Positions 8,509 to 16,026 of a stretch of 64,000 nucleotides of DNA are shown piece by piece; position 1 is the stretch's first letter; each line of letters begins with the position of its first letter. The stretch is taken from assembly GCA_030424845.1 (NCBI GenBank), contig JAUHWC010000001.1:248001-312000 (forward strand), given 5' to 3'. Under the pieces are notes generated by a model. The model was not told the origin of the DNA and made no database searches. It worked only from the letters and a program-made list of their open reading frames with translations. The stretch comes from Alphaproteobacteria bacterium (GTDB taxonomy: Bacteria; Pseudomonadota; Alphaproteobacteria; Sphingomonadales; Sphingomonadaceae). The translations under genes were made by a program, and so were the position numbers.

Positions 8509-9156
8509 TCAGAACATGCTTTCCGGGATGATGATCACATCACCCGGCATCAGCATCACGTTGGCCTCGCTCTCGCCCTTGCGCAGCAGGTCGCCCAGGC
8601 GCAGCGCATATTCCTGCTGCCTGCCGGTGGTGCGATCGAAGCGGATAAGTTTGGCGCGATTTCCCGATGCAAACTCGGACAGGCCGCCAACCGCGATCAT
8701 CGCGTCCAGCAGCGTCATGTTGGCGCGATAAGGCAGCGATGCAGGCTGGTCGGTCGCACCGACGACGCGCACCTGCTGGCTGAAGGTGCCGGCAAACTTG
8801 TTGACGATCACCGTCACCAGCGGATCGGAGATGTACTGCGAAAGCTGCAGGCGGATGTCTTCTGCCAGCATGGTCGGAGTCTTGCCCACGGCGGGCATGT
8901 CAGGCACCAGCGGCGTTGTGATGCGGCCATCGGGGCGCACCTGCACCTCGGCACCGAGCTCGTCATTACGCCATACGTGGATGGTCAATTCGTCAAGCGG
9001 GCCAATGACATATTCCTCGCCAGGGCCTTCCTGCATGGCGACGAAGGTCGCCGGTGCGAGCTGCGGGGCATTGGCCGTGGAGCTGCAACCGGTCAGCACC
9101 AGCGAGGCCGTGGCACCGGCTGCCAGAAGGCGGGCAATCGTGTTCATTCGCATCAT
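8509..9156 (-). CDS. XrtA-locus polysaccharide export lipoprotein (Wza family)
   Basis: Outer-membrane polysaccharide export protein of the type paired with exosortase A (TIGR03027), 215 residues. The signal peptide ends in lipobox LVLTGC, with the lipidated Cys around residue 23. The Poly_export motif YVIGPLDELTIHVWRND is followed by a SLBB-like segment (VRVVGATDQP...MTLLDAMIAVGG) and the C-terminal PGDVIIIPESMF. I start at the ATG at 9156 (MMRMNTIARLL) because GAGGA lies 4-7 bases upstream; a second ATG directly follows. The protein appears intact, but its usual partners Wzz, tyrosine kinase and exosortase are missing downstream, so export through it is doubtful here. Confidence 0.93.
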   Translation of the reverse strand: MMRMNTIARLLAAGATASLVLTGCSSTANAPQLAPATFVAMQEGPGEEYVIGPLDELTIHVWRNDELGAEVQVRPDGRITTPLVPDMPAVGKTPTMLAEDIRLQLSQYISDPLVTVIVNKFAGTFSQQVRVVGATDQPASLPYRANMTLLDAMIAVGGLSEFASGNRAKLIRFDRTTGRQQEYALRLGDLLRKGESEANVMLMPGDVIIIPESMF

Positions 9157-9304
9157 CGCGTCCTCAAGGGTTTCGGGAGCGAAGACGCGCCGGCAAAAGC
9201 CGACACGCATCCACTACCCGCGGATCCGGGGATGCTTGTCGCGAAAAAGGGTGAACATTGCGTTAGCCTTCCGGCCAAACAGGCGGATTTAGCTGGTTTT
9301 TCCG

Positions 9305-9337
9305 GGCCGTGTCCCAGATGGGGACAGGCAACCGGCC
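9305..9337 (-). terminator. Possible terminator or 5' leader hairpin upstream of the export lipoprotein
   Basis: An imperfect stem just downstream of the PLP-decarboxylase stop: GGCCG pairs with CGGCC outside and GTCCC with GGGAC inside, with an asymmetric bulge. On the minus strand it is followed by CGGAAAAACC, not a T-run, so it is a weak intrinsic terminator at best. It lies in the 186-base gap before wza, which must also hold that gene's promoter. I looked for a sigma-54 type GG/GC promoter there and did not find a convincing one. Confidence 0.3.
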
Positions 9338-9342
9338 GGGTG

Positions 9343-10569
9343 TTACACCAGCATTTCGCGTGCAGGCCCCTGGCCGAGGAAGGCGGCGGGACTGGCGCTT
9401 GCGCCGTAAGCGCCGGCGCAGAATATCGCGACGAGATCGCCGACTTCGGCGCGCGGCATCCATGCCTGGTCCGCCAGCCTGTCCAGCGGTGTGCACAGGC
9501 AGCCGACAATATTGACCTCTTCCTCGGCCTTTGCAGCAAAGCGCGTGGCGATGGCGACCGGGTAATTGCGGCGCACCACCGTTCCGAAATTGCCGGAGGC
9601 GGCAAGCTGGTGGTGCAACCCGCCATCGGTGACGAGATAGGTCACGCCGTGGCTTTCCTTCCGGTCGACGATGCGGGTCAGGTATACCCCGGCCTCCCCT
9701 ACCAGGTATCGGCCCAGTTCTATGGCGAATTCAGTCTCTTGCAGAATGTCCGGCAAGGCGGCGAACCGTTCTTCCAGCGCAGTACCGATGCTGGCGATAT
9801 CGAGAGGTTCGTCCTTGTCGAAATAGGGGATACCAAAGCCGCCGCCCATGTTGAGATGGGGGAGATCCTCGCCAATCTCGTCCGACAATTGTGCCGCAAG
9901 CGCCAGCACATTGGCCTGTGTTTCGATGATGGCAGCCGCATCGAGCGCCTGGCTGCCGGTGTAGATATGCAGTCCGCGCCAGTGACACCCGGCAGCTATG
10001 ATTTCCTTGGCGAGGGTTGGCACTTGCGCCTGGTCGATCCCGAACGGTTTGGCCCCGCCACCCATCTTCATGCCCGAGCCGCGCAGTTCGAACTCCGGAT
10101 TCACCCGGATGGCAAGGCGCGGTGCCACGCCCAGGGCCGTTCCTGCCTCCAACGCCCGCCGCGCCTCATTGGCGGATTCCAGGTTCAGCGTAACGCCTGC
10201 CTTGACAGCCGCGAATATCTCGGAATCGCGCTTGCCGGGACCGGCAAAGCTGATCTCGCGCGGCAGGAAACCTGCATCGCGCGCCATCGCCAGTTCGCCG
10301 CGCGATGCGATATCAAGGCCGTCCACAAGCTCCGCCATGTGTTCAAGCAAAGGCGCGAAGGGATTGGCCTTCATCGCGTAATGGATGTTCAGCCTCTCGG
10401 GCATGGCCTTGCGCAAGGCATCCATCCTGGCATCCAGCATCGCGCGCGAATAGACGAACAGCGGCGTGTCGCCCGATTCCTTCACCAACGCGCTTGCGGT
10501 GCGTCCGCCGATGGCGAGTTCACCGTGCATCGTGCCGAAACCTGCCGGGATGGGACCGAGCGGCTTCAT
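9343..10569 (-). CDS. PLP-dependent decarboxylase, exosortase A system-associated
   Basis: Fold-type III PLP decarboxylase related to diaminopimelate/ornithine decarboxylase (LysA-like), 408 residues, matching the XrtA-associated subfamily TIGR03099. The PLP lysine is in HYAMKANP. The glycine loop is LNMGGGFG and the second half contains GCLCTPLD and GAYGAS. It probably decarboxylates an amino acid carried or activated by the neighbouring ligase/ACP pair, but the substrate is not established. It begins with an ATG overlapping the stop of the upstream AMP-ligase (ATGA), so the two are translated together. All expected motifs are intact. Confidence 0.92.
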   Translation of the reverse strand: MKPLGPIPAGFGTMHGELAIGGRTASALVKESGDTPLFVYSRAMLDARMDALRKAMPERLNIHYAMKANPFAPLLEHMAELVDGLDIASRGELAMARDAGFLPREISFAGPGKRDSEIFAAVKAGVTLNLESANEARRALEAGTALGVAPRLAIRVNPEFELRGSGMKMGGGAKPFGIDQAQVPTLAKEIIAAGCHWRGLHIYTGSQALDAAAIIETQANVLALAAQLSDEIGEDLPHLNMGGGFGIPYFDKDEPLDIASIGTALEERFAALPDILQETEFAIELGRYLVGEAGVYLTRIVDRKESHGVTYLVTDGGLHHQLAASGNFGTVVRRNYPVAIATRFAAKAEEEVNIVGCLCTPLDRLADQAWMPRAEVGDLVAIFCAGAYGASASPAAFLGQGPAREMLV

Positions 10570-12080
10570 GACAGTGCCTCGCGCACCAACAGGCTGCCGT
10601 CGATCTTGCCGTTGGGATTGAGCGGCATGGCCTCCAGCCAGCGAATCTCGGCAGGCTGCATGAAATTGGGCAGTTCGCGCAGCAGGGCCTTGCGCAGGCC
10701 ATCCTCGTCACCCGAACCACGCACCACCAGCAGGATTGCCTGCCCCAGCCTTTCGTCCGGCACGCCGATGGCGACGGCTTCCTCGGCAAATCCGGTGGCC
10801 ACGGCGGCTTCCTCCACTTCCTGCGGGCTGATCCGATTGCCCGCGCTCTTTATCATCGCATCGCGCCGACCGACAAAATAGAGCAGTCCGTTCTCCTCGC
10901 GGCGCACCCTGTCCCCGGACCAGACGGCCATGCCTCCATATTCGGACATGGCCGGCGCCGGCTTGAAGCGTTCCGCAGTCCTCCCGGCATCCTGCCAGTA
11001 TCCCTGCGCCACCAAGGGTCCGCAATGGACAAGTTCGCCTTCCTCACCTGGAGCGGCAATGTCTCCGTCATCATTGACCACGAGGATTTCGGCAAAGGGA
11101 ATGGCCTTTCCCATCGAGGTGGGATGCGCATCCACCAGCGACGGGTCGAGATAGGTCGAGCGGAAAGCCTCGGTAAGACCGTACATCGGAAAAAGGCGTG
11201 ATTGCGGGAAGATGCGTCGCAAATCCGAGACAAGGTCTGTAGTCAATGCCCCGCCGCTATTGGTCAATCGCCGCATGGAATTGACCGCCTCTGCCGGCCA
11301 ATCCTGCTCCACCAGTTGCACCCACAGCGGAGGCACTGCGGCAAGCGTGGTAATGCCATGTTTGGCACAAGCCTTCAGCACATCACGCGGCGTCAGGTAA
11401 TCGAGCGGAACCACACTCCCGCCGGCATACCAGGTGGAAAGCAGCTGGTTCTGGCCATAATCGAAACTCAAGGGCAGGACTGCCAGCGTCACATCGTCGC
11501 GCTCCATTGCCAGATAGTGCGCCACACTCACTGCACCGAGCCACAGGTTCGCATGGCTCAGCATCACGCCCTTTGGCTTGCCGGTCGAGCCGCTGGTGTA
11601 AAGGATCGCGCACAGGCTGGCCGGATCGCAATCGGACGGCGCGAGATTGCCGCCAAAGGCCCCTGCCTGCTCCCAAGCGGCCTTTTCGCCAATCACGGCG
11701 CATTCCGTGGGCGTGTCACCCTCTTCAAGGCTTTTCAGGCGCGCTTCGGTGCCGATCAGGACGCTTGCCCCGCTATCAGCCAGGATATGCCTAACCTGGG
11801 CGTGCTTGAGCAGCGGGTTGATGGGGACGTGCACCAAGCCTGCCCGCGCTGCGGCAAGGGGCATCAAGCACGTGAGTTCACCTTTCGCCGCCCAAGTTGC
11901 CACCCTTGCGCCCTTGGCAGGCACAATCTCCGCCAACCAGGCCGCGAGCAGGCTCACACGGCTTCTTAAGCCATTCCAGCTAAGGCTTTGCCCGCGCAGG
12001 ACAAGTGCCATATCCTCGTCCCACCCGACAAGGGCGAGATGATCGAGCGGTTTGGCAACGGGATCGAGCGTTACAGGCAA
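10566..12080 (-). CDS. AMP-forming acyl-CoA/acyl-ACP ligase, exosortase A system-associated
   Basis: ANL-superfamily adenylating enzyme, 504 residues, of the XrtA-associated type TIGR03098. It activates a carboxylic acid as acyl-AMP and loads it on a thiol, plausibly the acyl carrier protein at 13097. The P-loop is LYTSGSTGKPKGVMLSH; later core motifs MYGLTEAF, SGDRVRREENG and NGKIDGS are present, the last holding the catalytic Lys. The start is a TTG with GGAG upstream. The divergent acyltransferase begins only about 23 bases away, so both promoters must lie partly inside the opposing genes, or one gene is read from elsewhere. Confidence 0.92.
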   Translation of the reverse strand: MPVTLDPVAKPLDHLALVGWDEDMALVLRGQSLSWNGLRSRVSLLAAWLAEIVPAKGARVATWAAKGELTCLMPLAAARAGLVHVPINPLLKHAQVRHILADSGASVLIGTEARLKSLEEGDTPTECAVIGEKAAWEQAGAFGGNLAPSDCDPASLCAILYTSGSTGKPKGVMLSHANLWLGAVSVAHYLAMERDDVTLAVLPLSFDYGQNQLLSTWYAGGSVVPLDYLTPRDVLKACAKHGITTLAAVPPLWVQLVEQDWPAEAVNSMRRLTNSGGALTTDLVSDLRRIFPQSRLFPMYGLTEAFRSTYLDPSLVDAHPTSMGKAIPFAEILVVNDDGDIAAPGEEGELVHCGPLVAQGYWQDAGRTAERFKPAPAMSEYGGMAVWSGDRVRREENGLLYFVGRRDAMIKSAGNRISPQEVEEAAVATGFAEEAVAIGVPDERLGQAILLVVRGSGDEDGLRKALLRELPNFMQPAEIRWLEAMPLNPNGKIDGSLLVREALS

Positions 12081-12103
12081 GAAAGGCTCCAGGGCGAAGA
12101 TCA

Positions 12104-13087
12104 GTGGAAGCGGTCAGCTATCACGATACGGTTAAACATCTGCATGGCCTTCGCCTTTCGGGCAAGGGGCCCTTCGCGCATGTCGACTGGTTTGGCCTGC
12201 TTGAAGATGCTGCGCACTCGCTGTTCCTTGCTGTCGCGACCGCGGGACAATCCAGCGCCTGCCTGCCACTATGCACGGGGGAAGCTGGGTTGGAAGCGCT
12301 GACCAACTGGTACGCCTTCACGGGGAGGCCGCTGGTCGCGGGCCAACCACACTCCAAACTATTCGAGGCGCTGGCAAGGGATCTAGCAACCAGGGCTTCC
12401 CGCATCACCTTTTCCAAGCTTGCCCCGGAAGACCCGTCAACTGCGCAATTGGATCGAGGCTTTCGCGCTGCTGGATGGTCCGTGATCCGCGAAGAATGCG
12501 ACACCAACCACTACCTGCCCGTCAATGGCCGCAGCTATGCCGAATACATCGCATCGCGTCCCGGCCCCTTGCGCACCACCCTGAAACGCAAGGCCAGGAA
12601 GGTGGAGGTCGTGCTCAAGCGCGAGTTCGATCCGTCAGACTGGGCGGCTTACGAGGCGATATATGCCGCAAGCTGGAAGCCCGAGGAGGGCGATCCCGCC
12701 ATGCTCCGCGCCTTCGCCGAGAGCGAGAGCACCAAGGGCCATTACCTGTTCGGCATGGCCTTGGCTGATGGCAAGCCGGTGGCGGCGCAGTTCTGGACGG
12801 TGGAAGGCGGAACAGCCTATATCCACAAGCTCGCCCACCTCGAAAGCGCGCAGAAGCTCTCGCCGGGCACCACGCTGACCGCGGCGCTCATGGAGGAAGT
12901 CATCGACCGCGATCGCGTTGCGGAAGTCGATTTCGGCACCGGAAACGATGGCTACAAGGCGGACTGGATGGAGGCCACGCGACCGCGCATCGCCCTCACC
13001 TGCCTTCGCGCCGGATCGCCTGCCAACTGGCCGTTTCTGGCGAGGGCCAAGCTGCGCAAGCTTGTTTCCCGGCGAAGCGCTGGCTAG
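12104..13087 (+). CDS. FemAB/GNAT-like acyltransferase, XrtA-locus type
   Basis: Protein of about 327 residues with an Acetyltransf_6 (CelD/FemAB-like GNAT) domain in its second half. The pattern runs from KARKVEVVLK through YEAIYAASWKPEE to GHYLFGMALADGKPVAAQFW, then AYIHKLAHLE and DFGTGNDGYKADWM. Such proteins move an acyl or aminoacyl group onto a sugar or amine. I place the start at a GTG at 12104 because homology-like sequence (YHDTVKHLHGL) begins just after it. An earlier GTG at 12005 would overlap the divergent ligase gene heavily. It is the first of four plus-strand genes with ACP and two hydrolases, spaced 9 bases or less or overlapping. Exact subfamily (TIGR03019 or another GNAT) uncertain. 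Confidence 0.75.
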   Translation: MEAVSYHDTVKHLHGLRLSGKGPFAHVDWFGLLEDAAHSLFLAVATAGQSSACLPLCTGEAGLEALTNWYAFTGRPLVAGQPHSKLFEALARDLATRASRITFSKLAPEDPSTAQLDRGFRAAGWSVIREECDTNHYLPVNGRSYAEYIASRPGPLRTTLKRKARKVEVVLKREFDPSDWAAYEAIYAASWKPEEGDPAMLRAFAESESTKGHYLFGMALADGKPVAAQFWTVEGGTAYIHKLAHLESAQKLSPGTTLTAALMEEVIDRDRVAEVDFGTGNDGYKADWMEATRPRIALTCLRAGSPANWPFLARAKLRKLVSRRSAG

Positions 13088-13096
13088 AGGCGCTGC

Positions 13097-13390
13097 ATGA
13101 GCGAGAACCTTCCTGCCCTTCGCGACGATGATGTCGAGGTGGAACTGATCCTGCGCCAGGTGCTGCAGGACGTGTTGGGCCTTAATGCTGATGACGTTGC
13201 TGAATTCACCGAGGAAACGGGGCTTTTCGGCCATCTGCCAGAGCTTGATTCCATGGCGGTGGCCGGCTTGCTGACCGAGGTGGAAGATCGGCTAGATATC
13301 CTGATCGAGGACGACGAGGTGGACGGCGACATGCTGGAAACCTTTGGCGGCCTGCTCTCCTTCGTGATCGCCAAGCGCGAAGAAGGCTGA
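13097..13390 (+). CDS. Acyl carrier protein, XrtA-locus type
   Basis: A 97-residue acidic carrier protein. The phosphopantetheine serine is Ser52 in the motif ELDSMAVAGLL, with helices around it typical of the PP-binding fold. It is longer at the N-terminus than housekeeping AcpP. It follows the acyltransferase by 9 bases and precedes hydrolase 2 by 9, so it is part of one operon. The likely role is to carry the acyl/aminoacyl group activated by the divergent AMP-ligase and altered by the PLP decarboxylase; this is inferred from context. Confidence 0.9.
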   Translation: MSENLPALRDDDVEVELILRQVLQDVLGLNADDVAEFTEETGLFGHLPELDSMAVAGLLTEVEDRLDILIEDDEVDGDMLETFGGLLSFVIAKREEG

Positions 13391-13399
13391 GAGGGGCCC

Positions 13400-14065
13400 T
13401 TGCAGCTGCAATCCTGGCAAGCGCCCGGTGGCAGCGAGGAACTGGCCATAGGTTTCGGGCCTGGCAATGCCGCGCGCCTGCTGGTGCTTCCCGCATGGTT
13501 CGATGAAAGCAACAAGCTGCGCCACTTCACCATCCAGGCAATGCGCGCGCTGGAAAAGCGCGGTTTGGCAAGCGTGATGCCGGATCTTCCCGGCTGCAAC
13601 GAGAGCCTCGCCTCGCTGGAACATCAGGACCTTGCCGGTTGGCGCAGCTGCGTTGCGGATGCCGCCACCCAGCTTGGCTGCACGCATGTCCTTGCCATCC
13701 GAGCCGGAGCGAATATCGCTCCCGCCCTGCCCGGTTTCGCCTTCGCCCCGCTCGCCGGAAAAAGCGCATTGCGAGCCTTGCTGCGCGCACGCAGCATCAG
13801 CGCCAAGGAAGCCGGGCGCGAGGAGAAAAGCGCGGACTTGCTGCAACTGGGCAAGGCCGAAGGGCTGGACCTTGCAGGATATCGGCTTGGTGCGTACATG
13901 ATTGCCCAATTGGCAGATGCCGAGTTGCCTGCCACTGCGCCGCTGACCGAGATCAAGCAGGCAGAGCTTGGCGGCCCGGCCCTCTGGCTGCGCATGGAGC
14001 CGGACCACGACCAGCAACAGGCGGAAACGCTCGCCGCCCTTATCGCTGCGGATATCGCGCCATGA
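13400..14065 (+). CDS. Alpha/beta hydrolase 2, exosortase A system-associated
   Basis: Alpha/beta-hydrolase-like protein of 221 residues, fitting the XrtA-associated family TIGR03101. An N-terminal strand segment LLVLPAWFDESNKLRH is followed by MPDLPGCNES. The expected nucleophile elbow reads LAIRAGANIA and has no Ser or Cys at the centre, so it may be non-catalytic; I recall family members with a similar Arg there. The start is TTG with GAGGGG upstream. It ends in an ATGA overlap with hydrolase 1, arguing that the two proteins work as a pair. Confidence 0.82.
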   Translation: MQLQSWQAPGGSEELAIGFGPGNAARLLVLPAWFDESNKLRHFTIQAMRALEKRGLASVMPDLPGCNESLASLEHQDLAGWRSCVADAATQLGCTHVLAIRAGANIAPALPGFAFAPLAGKSALRALLRARSISAKEAGREEKSADLLQLGKAEGLDLAGYRLGAYMIAQLADAELPATAPLTEIKQAELGGPALWLRMEPDHDQQQAETLAALIAADIAP

Positions 14066-14865
14066 GCCGCCGCCACCTGATCTTCGGCTGCGAAGGCGAA
14101 ACGCTGGCGGGCACGCTTGACGCTGCGCCGGGAAAGGTCGGGCTTCTCATCGTGACCGGCGGCAATGAAACACGCGCGGGCGCGTTCTCCGGCCAGGCGG
14201 AGCTGGCGGCGCATATTTGCGCGCAGGGTTTCCCCGTATTCCGTTTTGACCGACGCGGCGTTGGCGATTCCAGCGGCGAAAATCGCGGGTTTCGGTCCAG
14301 CGCGCCGGACATCTCCGCCGCCCTTACCGCGTTCCGCGAGGCGCAACCGGACATCGAACGCACTGTAGCCTTGGGCAATTGCGATGCAGCAAGCGCGTTG
14401 ATGTTGTGCGCTGGATCCGGTGCCGATGCGCTGGTACTGGCCAATCCCTGGACCTTCGACAGCGATGATGACGATGGCCTTGCTCCACCCGAAGCGATCC
14501 GATCCCGCTATATCGCCAAGCTGAAGAACCCGCGCGAAGTCTTGCGCTTGTTCACCGGTGGCGTGTCGCTGTCAAAGCTCGCGAAAGGCCTCAGGCAGGC
14601 AGCTGCCGGGCCATCGCCTCCTTCTTCGCTGGCCAAGGAAATGGCTTCTGCCATGGAAGCATCGCGAAAACCGGCACGTTTCCTGATCGCGGGCAGCGAT
14701 CGCACGGGGCAGGCCTTCATGGCGGCATGCCCGGAATTTTCCGGACAAAGGGATATATGCGCGGATGCCGGCCATTCCTTTGCCGAACCGCACGCCCGCC
14801 AGTGGCTGCACCGTCGGGTGATGTCAGCCCTTCAGGAACAGGCTCGCCAGCTCGACATGGGTTGA
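14062..14865 (+). CDS. Alpha/beta hydrolase 1, exosortase A system-associated
   Basis: Alpha/beta hydrolase of 267 residues, XrtA-associated family TIGR03100. The nucleophile elbow LGNCDAAS puts Cys107 in place of Ser. FRFDRRGVGDSSG lies upstream and the probable catalytic His is His238 in DAGHSF. The start ATG at 14062 overlaps the stop of hydrolase 2. The 3' end overlaps the convergent RNA methyltransferase gene by 42 bases, so the final ~13 codons are read on both strands. It may work as a thioesterase for the carrier protein upstream; this is inference from position and the Cys nucleophile. Confidence 0.85.
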   Translation: MSRRHLIFGCEGETLAGTLDAAPGKVGLLIVTGGNETRAGAFSGQAELAAHICAQGFPVFRFDRRGVGDSSGENRGFRSSAPDISAALTAFREAQPDIERTVALGNCDAASALMLCAGSGADALVLANPWTFDSDDDDGLAPPEAIRSRYIAKLKNPREVLRLFTGGVSLSKLAKGLRQAAAGPSPPSSLAKEMASAMEASRKPARFLIAGSDRTGQAFMAACPEFSGQRDICADAGHSFAEPHARQWLHRRVMSALQEQARQLDMG

Positions 14866-16026
14866 CCAGCGGAACTGCCCCACCGGGTGCACCTCGGCCA
14901 ATTCATAACCTGCAGCGATCAACAAGGCACCATCGCGCGCCCAGCTTGAGGGATTGCAGCTGACATAGGCGATGCGCGGCACAGCCGATTGCGCCAGCTG
15001 CTCCACCTGCGAGCGCGCGCCAGCCCTTGGTGGATCAAGCACCACGCCATCGAATTGCGCCAGCTCTTGGGGACGCAAGGGGTTGCGGAAAAGGTCCCGG
15101 TGCTGGCCGTCTACGGCTATTCCCCCGTTGCGCGCTGCGGACTTGCAGGCAAGGACGGCCTCGCGGGCCGCTTCGTAGGCCGTCACTTGCGAATTGGCTG
15201 CAAGGGCAAAGGCGAATGTTCCAAGTCCCGCAAACAGGTCCGCCACGTTGGTTGCGCCGTCCAGCCATTCGCTGACCGCGCTGACGAGAGCCTGTTCGCC
15301 ATCCAGGGTCGCCTGCAGGAAGGAGCCTGCTGGATATGGTACGCGCGTACCGCCCAGCGTGATGGTGACCGGTTCCGGCTCCCAGAAGGTTTCCGGGCCA
15401 TAGCCCTGGTCGAGCCCGAGCCGGGCAACGCCATTTTCGCGGCAGAAATCGAGCAGCTCCTCTGTCTGCTCGAGGCCCTCCACCGTGATATTGCGTATGG
15501 CGCAATCCACGCCCTGGTCGACCAGGGCAAGGTCGATATCGGCGGCATACTTGCCCTTGCGCTTTGCCAGCCATGCTTTCAGCGGACCGATGATCGCGAA
15601 AAGCTCCGGCGCGAGGATGTGACATTGGGACAGGTCGACAACCCGGTGCGATCCCTTCTCCCGGTACCCCATCATGGCGCGTCCGCCACCGCCGTTTACC
15701 GCGTGCAATGTAGCCCTTCGGCGACTTTGCGGAGGAGAAAGATGTGCGGGCATAACGCGCTTGGCATCAAGTCCGTGCTGCGTGGCAGCGAAGGAGACCC
15801 GGTTCGTGACAAATTCCGCCAACGCATCCTCGTCACAGTGCTGCAGTTCGCAGCCACCGCAACGACCGAAATGCTTGCAGGGCGGTTCGACGTAGTGCGC
15901 ACCGCGTTCCACCACCACCGCGCCATTCACCGTATCGCCCGGTGCCGCCCCGGCAACATGATGGCCCGACGCGGTGACGCCATCGCCCTTGGCGGCGATG
16001 CGCAGGATCAGTTCATTTCCACTCAC
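14824..16026 (-). CDS. RNA m5U methyltransferase, RumA/TrmA (RlmD) family
   Basis: SAM-dependent methyltransferase making 5-methyluridine in rRNA or tRNA, 400 residues. The N-terminal iron-sulfur motif PPCKHFGRCGGCELQHC supplies the four Cys. The SAM-binding region is VADLFAGLGTFAFAL, with VLDPPRAGA following. The catalytic nucleophile is in YVSCNPSSWARD. A short TRAM-like segment precedes the cluster. The start overlaps the end of the nnrD/nnrE gene by 4 bases (ATGA). Whether the target is 23S rRNA U1939-like or another site cannot be decided here. Confidence 0.93.
   Translation of the reverse strand: MSGNELILRIAAKGDGVTASGHHVAGAAPGDTVNGAVVVERGAHYVEPPCKHFGRCGGCELQHCDEDALAEFVTNRVSFAATQHGLDAKRVMPAHLSPPQSRRRATLHAVNGGGGRAMMGYREKGSHRVVDLSQCHILAPELFAIIGPLKAWLAKRKGKYAADIDLALVDQGVDCAIRNITVEGLEQTEELLDFCRENGVARLGLDQGYGPETFWEPEPVTITLGGTRVPYPAGSFLQATLDGEQALVSAVSEWLDGATNVADLFAGLGTFAFALAANSQVTAYEAAREAVLACKSAARNGGIAVDGQHRDLFRNPLRPQELAQFDGVVLDPPRAGARSQVEQLAQSAVPRIAYVSCNPSSWARDGALLIAAGYELAEVHPVGQFRWSTHVELASLFLKG

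Noticed and set aside
9157-9342. Sigma-54 promoter expected upstream of an XrtA export gene
   Set aside because: Searched for a GG-N10-GC arrangement on the minus strand; the nearest TGGCC-like sequence lacks GC at the -12 position.
7714-10881. 1055-codon open frame on the plus strand across the amidotransferase, chimera, wza and decarboxylase
   Set aside because: It is antisense to four genes with clear domains, spans their boundaries, and its translation is Arg/His/Gln-rich without any domain. High GC content makes such antisense frames common.
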